From Ceriagrion tenellum (lineage: Eukaryota; Arthropoda; Insecta; Odonata; Coenagrionidae), in NCBI GenBank assembly GCA_963169105.1, contig OY720641.1:6773258-6837257 (forward strand): 64,000 nt of DNA. Reading direction: 5' to 3'. Each line of letters opens with the position of its first letter. Positions within the stretch are counted from its first letter, which is position 1. Shown here piece by piece: positions 36,171 through 47,175 of the stretch. The notes below the pieces were generated by a model. That model made no database searches. It worked only from the letters and a program-made list of their open reading frames with translations, and had not been told where the DNA came from. Both the position numbers and the translations under genes were made by a program.

Positions 36171-36385
36171 TTGTCTCGGGCGTGACTTCATGGAATCGAC
36201 TTAACATAATGAAAAGTAAAGAAAACTTTGTAATTCCACATAAATATATAATGTACGACCTAGGTTTCGACGTGGTACGTCATCCTCTGGCCAGATGATG
36301 ACGTGCCACGTCGAAACCTAGGTCGTACATTTAATATTTATGTGGAATTACAAAGTTTTCTTTACTTTTCATTAGGTGGATACCA
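36171..36385. mobile_element. Foldback MITE inserted in the RTE
   Basis: Bases 36207-36374 form an almost perfect 168-bp hairpin: the outer arms start TAATGAAAAGTAAAGAAAAC and end with its complement, and the tip is GATGACGTGCCACGTCGAAAC. The insertion is flanked by an imperfect 13-base duplication (TAGATGGACACCA at 36158-36170, TAGGTGGATACCA at 36373-36385). A 36-base non-palindromic piece (36171-36206) precedes the hairpin. It has no coding capacity and would need a transposase or other enzyme supplied in trans. The tip contains a hammerhead-like core. Confidence 0.85.
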
Positions 36386-36995
36386 ATTTGAGAGAGTGTC
36401 TAGCTTTAAATATTTAGGTTCATTGGTGTCAGAAAATAGTGATAAAAGCCTGGAAATCAAAGAAAGAGTGAATGCGGGGAATAAGGCCTACTTTGGCCTC
36501 CAGCGCCTATTTAAGTCACGCTTATTGAGTCGGAAAACTGAAGAAAGATTATACCGAACAGTTCTTCGAACCGTGGTCCTATATGCCTGCGAAACCTGGG
36601 TCATGAAAAGCCGGGATGAGCTGCTGCTCAACTCGTGGGAGAGGAAGATCCTGCGAAGAATCTACGGACCAATTAACGAAAACGTTTGGAGTATCCGCAC
36701 CAATGCCAAGCTATATAGACTATATGATAAACCTAGTCTGGTATGTGAAGTCAAGTGTGCCAGACTGAGGTGGCTCGGTCATCTAGAAAGAATGCCTGAA
36801 AATAGGGCAGTGCGGAGAACGTTCAGCCAGAGGCCAGAGGGTAGAAGACTTCCGGGGCGACCGCGCAAAAGATGGCTGGATGATGTGGAAGAGGACCTGC
36901 AGAAAATGGGTGTTAGGAGATGGCGACCTCTTGCTTTGGAACGAGAGACCTGGAGAGGAACGATTGAGGAGGCACGGGCTCTTTTAGGGCCGTAA
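36386..36995 (+). pseudogene. RTE C-terminal domain
   Basis: Open to the natural stop at 36993-36995. Blocks: FERVSSFKYLGSLVSENSD, EIKERVNAGNKAYFGLQRL, LYRTVLRTVVLYACETWVM, SWERKILRRIYGP, LRWLGHLERMPENRAVRRTF, RRLPGRPRKRWLDDVEEDL and WRPLALERETWRG. This is the standard post-RT region of RTE elements. The first codons of the open frame (from 36303) are foldback-derived. It lies in a different frame from the RT core because of the upstream lesions. Confidence 0.9.
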
Positions 36996-37004
36996 TGCCA
37001 GCGG

Positions 37005-37030
37005 GTAAGGTAAGGTAAGGTCAGTCAGGT
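37005..37030. repeat. RTE tail (GTAAG) and right target duplication
   Basis: Three full GTAAG units at 37005-37019 form the 3' tail, followed by GGTCAGTCAGGT at 37019-37030, identical to 33901-33912. Confidence 0.85.
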
Positions 37031-37109
37031 GCGATAGTTTCCCGCCTCTTCCTGGAATCCTTTCCCGTCTTTGGAAAACCCGCTTCCAAGAGTTTGAAAG
37101 CGTGTCTGC

Positions 37110-37334
37110 CAATCTGTCTGTCTCTTTACACGATGTCTGCCGTATAAATTGAGATATGGAGCTGAAATTTGGGTCATAAACCTCTATTCATAGTCCGCAG
37201 ACGGCACAGTTCCTAAATGGGTTGGATTGGACCAAAAACACGCCTTTTTTTAATAACAAACTTGGTGGGGAAAGTGGTGGTGTAGGGTATTTCAGCTTCG
37301 GCAAGGCCGATGATAATTATTTTACTAGTTTTTA
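37110..37334 (+). repeat. Direct repeat, right copy
   Basis: Partner of 33402-33622. Both copies end at TTTACTAGTTTTTA. A reverse-oriented LINE relic begins immediately to the right. Confidence 0.85.
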
Positions 37335-37860
37335 CATACACTGCTGTCTCCAATTTTTCTCAGCATCTTCTCAATTCTAACGTAATACGTCCATCATATC
37401 TTGTCCACCTTTTCCCCAATAGCCACACATTAAAGCTGTCCAATGCTTTTCTTCCTTTTTCCTCATTTCTCACATTTCTTGTTAAAAACAAACTAAACTA
37501 CATGTAGAAAAACTTTACCCTTTTGATGCTCCTAGTTCCCTAAATTTTCCGATTGCTGTGTTCCCTGAGCAATCGTGCTCTTAATTTATTGCAAACAGGG
37601 CCCATTCCAGATGTTTACGCTTCCCAAGAATGACTCGAAAGACTCCATACGCTCGATTTCCTTGCCTTCCACATTGATGTATATTTTTGGCCTTCTCTAG
37701 GGGTCCTCATTCTCTCCGATCAGTCACTGTTAATTTTCATTCCATACTCCGCTCCTTACCTCTTGAATCCCTGTACCATTCTCTGAATTTCCTCTCCAGT
37801 ATCTGCAATCACAGCCTGATAATCTGCATATATAATGGCCTTCGGTTTATTTTCTTCAAA
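37335..37860 (-). pseudogene. LINE reverse transcriptase relic on the minus strand
   Basis: The minus strand from 37860 reads KPKAIIYADYQAVIADTGEE (block C at 37819-37830; the second Asp of YADD is Tyr), EIQRMVQGFKR, EYGMKINSD, INVEGKEIERMESF in a shifted frame, and further down RNEEKGRKALDSFNVWLL. This is the palm-to-thumb stretch of an APE-type LINE. It is broken by several stops and lacks the usual YLG block. Confidence 0.7.
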
Positions 37861-40800
37861 CATTCAAAACTTAAATGAACAATAAAATACATATGAAACA
37901 AAACTATAAGTTATCAAAGTAAGGTTATAAATATGAGTAACAGCATCAGTTATATTCATCGTATAAAAGTTTAGAAGACGGAAAAATCTAAGCACAATCT
38001 TCTCTTGGGGACATATCTTCCTCTCTCACTTGTATACAGAGAGGGGGGACTGAATACGCAATTTTAGGACTAAGGACATATTAAAAATAGAATTATTGAG
38101 ACAATATATCATAAAAATTAAATGATTTGATTTTTTTTGAGAGTTTTAAAATTTATAACAGTGATAGTACCATACATTTTAGCGCCAAATATTTTTGTTA
38201 CAATTTAATTATGGAAAAATTGCGGAATCACGGAAACTACATGCAATTCATTTTCAGAAAAAATTACGAGTAAAAAAGGCGCAATACAAGACCCTATGCT
38301 AGAAAATTCCATTAAATAGTGCATATCTCACCAGGAAAAATAAAGCTGCGGTTTGCGGTGTACGATTGAATAACTTGCTCCAGCAAACGCATAATACGAT
38401 GGCCTTTGAAAGTTGTGCGGAGCGGCGATCCTGACAGTGGAAACTAGAGGGGCAAGCAGGTCATAATGAGGTTTATAAAATTCATTTTTATTCTTCCGTG
38501 TGAAATGTAGGCTAAACTCTGACTTTCGCCGAGAACATGCAATGCTTGAGAGTTTTATTGTAGGGCTGAGTATACTAAATAAAAAACGTAAACAAATCAT
38601 GTAATAACTTATTCACCATAGCGGTACCTACATTTTAGGATGCGAAGAGAGGTAAATAATTATAGAGAGCTCTTCCAATCAGTTTTCAATTTAAAATGCC
38701 GCAAACCTTAGCTTCAAATATGTTTAGGGGCATGATAAATCATATTGACTGATTACAACCCTGATAGATTTCGATAGACTAGATAGATAGGCACCAATTT
38801 TGGTGAAAAACATTTTTTAGTAATATCTATCCGTAGGTAGGGTGTTATGTTTTTAACAAACGGCCTGCAACAATTCCATATCTACATGCACCTTTAAAAA
38901 AGGTAACATGATTTCAGACCTGAAATTGGTGTAAAAAGTTCCAAGCGACAATATTAAGCTCGTAAATAAAGAGGCAAGAATAATTATATTCTTTCTTTTT
39001 TTAATGAACAACATCTAAGTTAGTAAATACTACTAAGCTGGAATTTCGTGGATTAAAAATGAAAATCTTTAAACAGGAGACTTCCATTGCCTAGCTTTAA
39101 AGTGCTGAGTGACAATCCAACAGCTAAGTTATCATATTTGTGCGGAGGTATCACATGCGCCCATCACAGTAATGTCTACTAAATCTAATAGAATAGAGGA
39201 CAAGATCAATCGCCTTGAGCGCATTCTTTTAAATTCAATCACCACGGCCCATTCTCTCGTATATTTTAACTCAAAAATCGTTATTCCTTTCATCTACCAC
39301 AATCCACGAACACAGAGTTCATTAAATGAAAAGAACTACGGCTGGTAAAGAAAGAATTTGCTCAGTAATGTATGGAATCATTCAATACAGAGGTTTTATG
39401 GCAGCACTTATACGCAGAATTTTTGCAAAAGTATACTTTGGTTCTGCACTTGTTACTCTGGAATGTTTTCCAAAACCTTGGCTATTAGTTTATTTTTATG
39501 AAAATGAAGCACTTCATAAACCAAGGAAAATATTTGCCTGAATTCAATCAACTAATATTTCAGGGAACACATAATAGGGCTGGATATCTGCAGATCCACT
39601 CAATCTTTGATCGCCTTAGAGATTTACTCCTGAAAAAATGAGTCATGCTACTATTATACGACGCCAAGAGTTAATACTTTCGAAATTAATTCCTGACTAA
39701 TTCTGTTTTTTCATATCCGAAGTCTTCAAAACAGTTTTCAATTATTGTCCTCCATCCATAGATACCTACGTTGTAATAATGTTCTGAGAAAACCTGCCAA
39801 TAATGATATTTGGAGATGAAAATGATATAACCTCAAACAACCCTTCAACATTTGCAGGATCTTATCTTCCTACGTGATTACTCTGCTCATTTTTAGCTCT
39901 ATTCGTCCCAAAAAGCGAATAACCTTTCTACACCTTCCCCGCTGAACCAACGTTCTCCCATCTCTCATGGTTTTCAACATTTACAATCCATTTATCAGCT
40001 GCTCCTTTCTCTTACTCTGCCTTTCCCTTATTTCTTCCTCAAGGCGCTGCGCACTGCACCTCTGAAAAAACTTTTGTCTTCTCTTCCTCTCTCCTTATAA
40101 TGTTCGAGCTCCAATACCACGCAACACAACACTCAGTATTAGACGCTTACAAATGCCAAAGACTTAGAGGCTACAAAGGTAGATAATTGTTTTGAACTAC
40201 GATTATCTAAAACCAATACTATACTTTGGTATTGTTTGGTGTGATATTTCGGTTAAGGTAAGCTTAAGTGGTGATAAGTTACTGTCGCGGGCACTTGTCG
40301 CCTAACCCGATTCCGTTCTTTTTGCCATCATGCGTCCCGCTTGGTACAACATGCCGAATTCCTTTTCTCTTAACCCCCTCTTCTCCAGCATATTCTCCTC
40401 AATTAGGTCTCCGTTAGGAAGATAACAGTCGAATACCATTTTTTTGTGTCGCTTTCTGATGTATTTTCCTTCGGCTTATTTTGAAATAATTTAAAATATT
40501 GAGATAATGACATTAATTATCAATAATTGAAGGAATTTTAAATAAACTTCATTTGATAACTACTCTGAATTTTTAACAGGAAACGGAAAAATGCCAGTAA
40601 AAGTATAGAAAAGAATTAGAATACCGATTATTCGAAAAAGATAGACTCATTGGATAGCTAAGAATCACAATGTCACCAAAACTATATCCATTAAATTAGT
40701 CACTCTTGTCAAGTTTACGCAAAACGATTGAAGAGACATTAGGCAATCATTTATGACAAAAGCACAAATAGCCACTGTCTAGCCCATGAACTCCATGCAA

Positions 40801-41486
40801 AGGGGCATTTTTTGTGAGATACCCATGATTTGTTATCAAATGAAACATTTTCTTGGAAAAAATGCAACATAAAGTTGAAAATAAAAATCAAATAAACTAG
40901 AACGATTCCGTTTTGCTTATTTTTTATCTTAATACTTCATTTTGAAGAACGCCGAACGAAAATACGTTTTTTTAATTAGTGAACCAAAATGTAAGAGATC
41001 CTTCACAATTTTGCGGAAATATTAAATGCGGCATAAATAACACGAGGACACCAAGAAGCTACCGTATTATCCAATCTGTTTATTTACCCGTCAGCAATGC
41101 AGCTTGACCGAGGAAATGCCGTCCGTGTTTTTCGCAACCGGAAGCCCAATGCAAACAAGCCCGAGACTCTCGTGGCTAAACGTATGAAGAGATATCAATG
41201 CATATTTAACATCCTTAAACATCATCCATTCTAGCAAACATCAACTTTGTTCCAACTCCCACCTTTCACGCTCACTAAAGCAGGTTTCGCAGTAGCGTCA
41301 TGAATGGTTGATGAGTTGCGCCACTTTCAAAGCAATAAGTGAAAAAATGTGAAAATACTTCTTATTTCTCCATATACCTATATAAATCGACATATGGGAA
41401 GTATTTCCGGGCAATCAATAAACGGATCCCATAGGTTGCATTTGATACCATTAAATCACCATACCAATTTCGCCTATCCATCTGAT
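37861..41486. other. No gene recognised
   Basis: AT-rich. Short frames only (38328-38600 minus, 39109-39348 plus, 39326-39541 plus), without recognised domains. CT-rich stretches at 39900-40100 are not coding. Confidence 0.5.
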
Positions 41487-42095
41487 CGGAGGGAAAAATG
41501 AAGATTAAATCTTTAACGAAAGTTTGATGCAGACTATTTGTTTCCATATTCAACGTTCAATATATTCTGCTTGAGCCAAACTAATATCGTAGAAATGATC
41601 ACAGGCATAAAATCAAGGAAATAGACAATAGAACCAATAGATTAAAAATGCCAAATTTTCCATGTACAATAAGGGGCCATAATAGTTGCGATAGATCAGT
41701 TCTGGGAAAAATTGAAACTTTCTTGCCTTGCACTTTCGCTAAATGTTTGAACATCAGTATCAGCTACTAACCTCTCATGAAATTTACCGCAAAATATAGC
41801 TCCTGCAAGACTTGGTACCTTGTATTACAATTCATCGGTTGCATTGATAATACCAACCAGTGATTGTATCTTTCATACTATACTGTATAAAAGCATTTCG
41901 TTGACATAGCATTATCCTAATTTATGGTCCGCCCGCGTATAGTCATCCTTACTGTTTTTGGTCCGCGCCTGGCATCTGGGGGAATGTGCGCGGTTCTGAT
42001 TTCAGCTGTGATGAGTGTTGCATGCCTGGTGTGGAAACACCCCGTGTCACACACCCTAGTCGTGGCTTGCACGGTATTTCTTAGATGTAGGTTTT
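41487..42095 (+). mobile_element. LINE 3' end, same family as 18 kb and 52.5 kb
   Basis: Starts in the NYRL-type C-terminal region (about 41487-41600 gives a VQYILLEP block), continues HKIKEIDNRTNRLKMPNFPC and TIRGHNSC at about 41606-41690, then a 3' UTR and the terminal element (ACACCCCGTGTCACACACCC…TTAGATGTAGG) at about 42033-42095. It is collinear with the minus-strand copy at 52521-53125 along its whole length, and both begin at nearly the same point of the parent element. Confidence 0.8.
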
Positions 42096-44199
42096 TTAAA
42101 AGGATAAAGTAGAGTCATACCCACATAACAGCGGTTCACTTCATTAAATCACAAGGTGGTGTGGTATGAAGCTTCTAAAATCATTTGGCTTTACATTTAC
42201 CTTCCCAGATCATTACCTTCAACAGCGGAGTAAAGAACAAGTTCGAAAGCTAATTGTCAGGGCTGATAATTATCGCATCATTGCATCAAAACTGATTGAA
42301 GTAAAATACCATATAAATATAAAATAAGCTCTGACGATTTTTGAACAAATAAAGGAAAAACAGATCTGACCAGACCAAACGTGTTGAACTGTTATTTAAC
42401 TTTCCGTTCTAGCCTTCATCCATAAAAACACAAAAATAAATCAACGTATATATTTTTTAACCAACCGTAATTATCAATTCATTCTAATCGTAATGATGTT
42501 ATGTGTTGAAACCCAATTCCAGATAAATAAATTTCTCTCCAGTTAAATTTTGATTGTGATTCATTCATGTCGTGATCAATTCTCTTTTATTATAGAAATT
42601 CAGGTTTTTGAGTCATTTAAATTCGCGTATAAGAATCTGGAAATTTTTTCTACTGAGCATAATGAGGAAATTGGGAATGATTTTTGGACTATTGGAGTGA
42701 TTTTTTGGATTTTCGGATGTAAACAAATTTTCCCTTATTTGTCCAGAAGGTAGGTATATAAAATAACCTTAAGAGTTGAAATTGGGGAAAGCGTTCCGCG
42801 ACTAGCCATTTAAATTTATTTTCTCTTGCCTCAGTGTGCAAAGCAATAAAGACCACGGTAGGATAGAGTTTAACATAGCCGTCTCTTTAGAAGCTGAATT
42901 CCGGTCTCCAAAGCTTTTCTGACGATAAACATCAACGAAATAACTCCCAGTCAACAGCATTTCTGTACAAGCAAATCTAATACACAAACGATACATAACT
43001 TACATGATGTCAGACGATGGCTTTCCAATTTCAGGTCAGCAGGTCGAGGACTTATGGAGGAGCTATGAAATTAACTTTTCCCTATTCCACTTCTATGAAA
43101 CAGGTCAGTGAAAATGAAAATCGAACTGACGGTCTCGTAACCCTGAAGCTTTCGCTTAACCAGTTATTAACTTACTTAGCCCATTACATTATATATTCCA
43201 GCTTTCGGGAAAAATTTTATCGATTAACAATTTATCACAGATTATCAGATCAGGAGAGTAGTTACTAATAGTACAATTCATTTAAAGCAACAAATGGAGT
43301 TTTCATTTTAAGGCCTATTTTCCATCACGTACCGACAAAAAAAAGAACAGCTCCTAAAAGCGTTGGATTGTCCAAAAATTCAAGGATTTACCTCAAGTAT
43401 TGTTTCAAAATCAATTAAATGCAGTGACTATTTTATGAACATAGAAAGCCTTTGGCATTCTACGAATGACCAACTGGATGTGAACTACCTCAAAAAATTG
43501 AAGAAAATGTTTAGTAATACATCACAAGCATCGCTGCGAAATCAATACCAATCCATGAATATTTTATTAATTCGGGGGACCTTTTACCGTTGACCAATCT
43601 TCCGCCATCGATTTTTTAAAAAGCCATCAGAATAAAAAATGTATACATTTTTTTAAGGGCGAGCCCTTCGGGTCCCTGAAGTAGCTCATTTTCACTCTGG
43701 GAAGAGATGGGTTAAGGCAGAATCAGGGTGTGGTAGTCAGGGTCGATTGTGGAACATCTCCTTTAAAACCGGTTCATCTCTTGCCGACAAAGGCAGGGCA
43801 AAAAGCGCGCCCATGCTGATTCGTCCCTCTCATTTCCTTCAAACTCCCCCATTTCGCTCAAGTGGGGCTAACCCGGAATGCATACCCGACATTCGGTGGC
43901 CATTCCCTCGCCTTCATCCTTTCCTTCTCCTCTGCCGAAGGAAAAAAACTTCACTTTCATCATATTTTCGTTCTCTTGGTCTGGATGTTAATGGAACTCC
44001 TATGTCATCCCTCTCACAACCGCGATCATATCTCTTTTTAATGCACATGCAATGATAAAATTGCTATGAGAATAAACCCCCATGTATCCTGAAAAATGCA
44101 CGAATTTTTCCTTTGCTGGGCCGCAGGTTGCCATACTACCAATTTTTCCCTCAATTTGAATGGCAATAAGAACTCATTTTGCATGTATTTGTATTTTTC
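42096..44199. other. No gene recognised
   Basis: Mostly AT-rich. A GC-richer patch at 43660-44060 has an open frame (43747-44055) without known motifs. Confidence 0.5.
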
Positions 44200-44207
44200 T
44201 TAATGAA

Positions 44208-44504
44208 TGATGGATATTTGGGGAGGCAACCTATAGCTAAAGTCTTTTGCGCCATAGGGGACAGGTAAGGGAGGAAGGGTTGATAGACACCCGGCGTCGG
44301 AATTAGCCTGCTCCTAACGAAAGTCGCCAAGGGGACCCCGGTTTAACGTCTCATCCGACAGACGGAGTACTGTACTTGAAGTGCCCTCCACAAGACACTC
44401 AAGTAGGGATCGGGTTTCTTCTGAAAAACATCCGCCTGTGCAGGGATTTGAACCCTGGCCACCCGTATAGTTAGCCAGTACTCTAGCCACCATACCAACC
44501 CCCC
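44208..44504 (-). mobile_element. tRNA-derived SINE, copy 1
   Basis: On the minus strand a tRNA-like head carries GTGGCTAGAGTACTGGCTAA (A-box region) and a perfect B box GGTTCAAATCC (44444-44454). A body with GTCGGATGAGACGTTAAACC follows, and the 3' part ends in CAAATATCCATC. An imperfect 8-base flank duplication (TTAATGAA 44200-44207, TTGATGAA 44505-44512) marks the ends. RNA polymerase III would transcribe such an element and a LINE enzyme would move it. The family recurs at 46960-47175 and 54126-54443. Confidence 0.85.
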
Positions 44505-44512
44505 TTGATGAA

Positions 44513-46605
44513 CCGTGCGCTGTAAATAATTAAAATATTCCCTAAAATTCGGGAAATGCAATTCAAATCATGAAGCTTCATGGGCATGGTATTACGCGTA
44601 TTGGCCCGCCAAGCTTAAAGGCTATGGATTGGTTACCGTTGTGAGTTCATTTTATTTCTTAAGGGAAATCATTGTGTTTCATATCCGAATTTTCCGACGA
44701 AAACAACCATTTGAACTGAATGAGATGCATATTTTTGTTGGTAAATGCAGGGTTATATTATTTATCCTTAGTGTATCAACAGCTTGTAACACATGGCCAC
44801 AAACTACTAGAGTGCAAATAAAACAAACAAAAGAGAGAAGAAGAAAAAAGTGGAATATCACTAATATGTGTCACTAGACTAAATTTTTTTCCTTCTTTTT
44901 GGGGAAAAATTTTCACAAATGTTTCCCTTGAATCATCAGCTGTCTTTGGCGAGAAAAGTAGGAGAAGCGTTTAAAATTGATAAAATAATAAGAAGTACAT
45001 CCCGTTTTTTATTTAAACTACGGCGCAATTCAACCCTTAGGCGTCATCTACAATTACAAATTAGGTGAAACTACAGCAAGCATTTCTACATATAACCCAG
45101 TAAAAAGGAGACGGGTTTCCTACTTAACTAAAGAAAAAGATAAAACATCTAAATCCTGTTAATATTGTATACACCCTTCACCCACCACATACCTTTCCAT
45201 TTAGACAGCCGACCTACTTAAATATTTCCAATTATCATTCACTCTGACTCCGATTACCTCTCTCAACTGGCTAAATGAATGCTGAGTGGTTGATTAAAGA
45301 CAAGATGACTAATTCTAGTCCCCATCTTAATCTTACCCCGCCCCCAGTCACTTACCCCTGCATTAAACCTCTTCTATTCCCTCAATGAGTTGGTAAGTGC
45401 TGCTGTTATTTTACTCAGTTTGAATGGAAAGATGTTGCCTAGGCGCTGAAATACGTTGTGCTATGTAAAAAACGAGGGCAGCAGAACTAGCAGTTTTTTA
45501 TAGTTTCCAATAAAAATAATAAGCAATAAAAACTATGAATAAGACCATACTCTACAACCCTAAATTAGTTTTAGTAAAGAAAGACTCCCAGTGTGGTAAG
45601 TTGGATATCTAATGGTGCTATGGTCAACGGCGAATGAAATTTACATAAACAGAGAAGGGTGTACAATTTAATTACCAGCGTGGTCCAACTGGATTTTTCA
45701 AAAAGCTCTTGTGGTCTAGAACTAATATGGAGCTATATATTAGTTCATATTAGGCATTAAGAGCTTCAAATACACATCTGGACAAGCTTGCCAGTTATCA
45801 ACATGACACTTTGCCAACTAGACTATCAGGCCTTAACTTTTTTTGAGTGATAATAAATACTAGGTTTATTTCCAGGATTAATATATCTAAGCTCTGCACA
45901 GGTATGGCAAAAATATACGAACACTTACGTCCTGGAGATTTTTTATTCCGGGCTTAAATTCTGAGAGTGCAAGTCAATTGGGTTTTTCACATGTAAGCGC
46001 TGTTTTTGATCAAGAATACTTCTTGCCATAGATGCACTCAGAAACGAAAGAATTTGTATTTCCCAGAAAGGTTAACACCGCAGTAATTGCGACGGCATTT
46101 CTCTTTGCATGACTGTATTTATCAGCAAACAACAATTATATACTGCCGAGATCAATGTAAAATGCACGGCGATGTCTCATTATGGTACGCTCTCAAATTT
46201 CGAAACGGCACGAAACCTTCTGATGACGTATTTTTATAGGGCTTTAGGCTCGCGTAATTTGCTGGGATAGGCCTCATTTCAGGGAAAATTTGTTAAATGA
46301 TTCATATGGAGGCCAGAAAATATTTTCGAGCCTATTTATGAATAGCGTGGAAATCAGTGGTGACTTTATGGTCCATCATTTTATTTTACGACTTCAATGG
46401 ATGATAAAATGTACGTAAGTGAAATGTATCATTCGTCTAAACTATTGCAGTACCTATCCACCAATCTTAATTTTCCTTGAATTTCACAACAATAAGCCTC
46501 CGTGGCTAGAATATATGGGTTCGAAAGTTGCTTTTAGAAGTAAAGGTTTTTTTTCTCATGCACGAAGGATCTCAATAGTTTCTAGCTCCGTCAAATCTAT
46601 TCGTC
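44513..46605. other. No gene recognised; possible half foldback
   Basis: AT-rich. At about 45432-45470 TGCCTAGGCGCTGAAATACG followed by TTGTGCTATGTAAAAAA resembles one arm of the foldback at 54791-54918 (CGTCGAACCACGTTGTGCCTC), but no partner arm is present. Confidence 0.4.
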
Positions 46606-46723
46606 GGCCCCGGTGGCGAAAAGGTGAAGTCTCCGCCTCCTAATCAAAAGGTTGTTGCTCTTTCACCCGAGGTGAAAGGACTGTTATGTGCAGTTTCCAG
46701 GCTTGTGAAAATAAATAAATAAT
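46606..46723 (+). mobile_element. SINE with tRNA-Arg(CCT)-like head
   Basis: The head begins GGCCCCGGTGGCGAAAAGG; TGGCGAAAAGG at 46614-46624 fits the A-box consensus TRGYNNARNNG exactly. The CGCCTCCTAATCA stretch resembles the anticodon arm of tRNA-Arg(CCT), as I remember that tRNA. The B-box position reads GGTTGTTGCTC and is degraded. It ends in an AAAT-type tail (46707-46723). It could also be a retro-tRNA pseudogene, since no unrelated body is obvious. Confidence 0.55.
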
Positions 46724-46959
46724 ATATTACACATTATTTTACAAGATGTACCTAGGCGCGTATCTAGTTTTCTGATCGATCAGTGAATACTATTCCTTTC
46801 ACATCCTGCCGGTACTTGGCTTGAAGTTGGAATCTTTCCGGCGTCTTTTGGTGAGGAAATATATTGCGTCTTTGCACACAAGACCATTCAAAGAAACCGT
46901 GCAAGCGAATGCTAGACTCAAAAACAGAGTTAGGGGAATTTCACTGTCTGAGTATCAGA

Positions 46960-47175
46960 TTGGCATGGTGTATGTTATAATGGTCATTAGTCCCAAGAGT
47001 CCTTGGTTGGAGTGCAGGCTGGCGATGGTTATTCGACCCCGACTTGATTGCCTCGAAGAGAGCACGTCAAGTGCAGAACTCTGCTCGTTGGATGAGACAT
47101 TGAAATGCTTACCTATTGGAGTTCAATATTAGGAGTAGGCTCATGACCGCACCAGGTATTTCTACTCCTCGTTCA
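46960..47175 (+). mobile_element. tRNA-derived SINE, copy 2 (diverged)
   Basis: The plus strand follows the family order: a TTGGCATGGTG start, a B-box-like TTATTCGACCCC at about 47029-47040, GAGAGCACGTCAAGTGCAGA, TGGATGAGACATTGAAATG, and a TAGGAGTAGGCTCATGACCG end that aligns with the GGAGCAGGCTAATTCCGACG part of copy 1. It is more diverged than the other two copies and lacks a clear tail. Confidence 0.65.

Larger units (their letters stand above)
33913..37018 (+). mobile_element. RTE-type LINE, 5' truncated, inactive
   Basis: About 3.1 kb flanked by a perfect 12-bp duplication. It encodes, in order, an apurinic-type endonuclease, an RT and a C-terminal region in a single ORF, then ends almost at once in three GTAAG units (37005-37021) with virtually no 3' UTR. 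This layout (one ORF, short 3' end, short tandem tail) is typical of the RTE clade. Lesions: 5' truncation in the endonuclease N-terminus, a TAA at about 34299, an 8-bp tandem duplication at 34525-34540, a TGA at about 34982, a TAA at 36068-36070, a one-base loss in an A run at about 36099-36103, and a foldback element at 36171-36385. Confidence 0.92.

Noticed and set aside
33402..37334. LTR retrotransposon with the direct repeats as LTRs
   Set aside because: The interior is an RTE LINE with its own target duplication; there are no gag, protease or integrase motifs, no primer-binding site, and no TG…CA ends.
44430..44510. Functional tRNA gene on the minus strand
   Set aside because: The pol III boxes are good, but the segment is the head of a repeated SINE with a body, tail and target duplication, and a tRNA cloverleaf is not complete.
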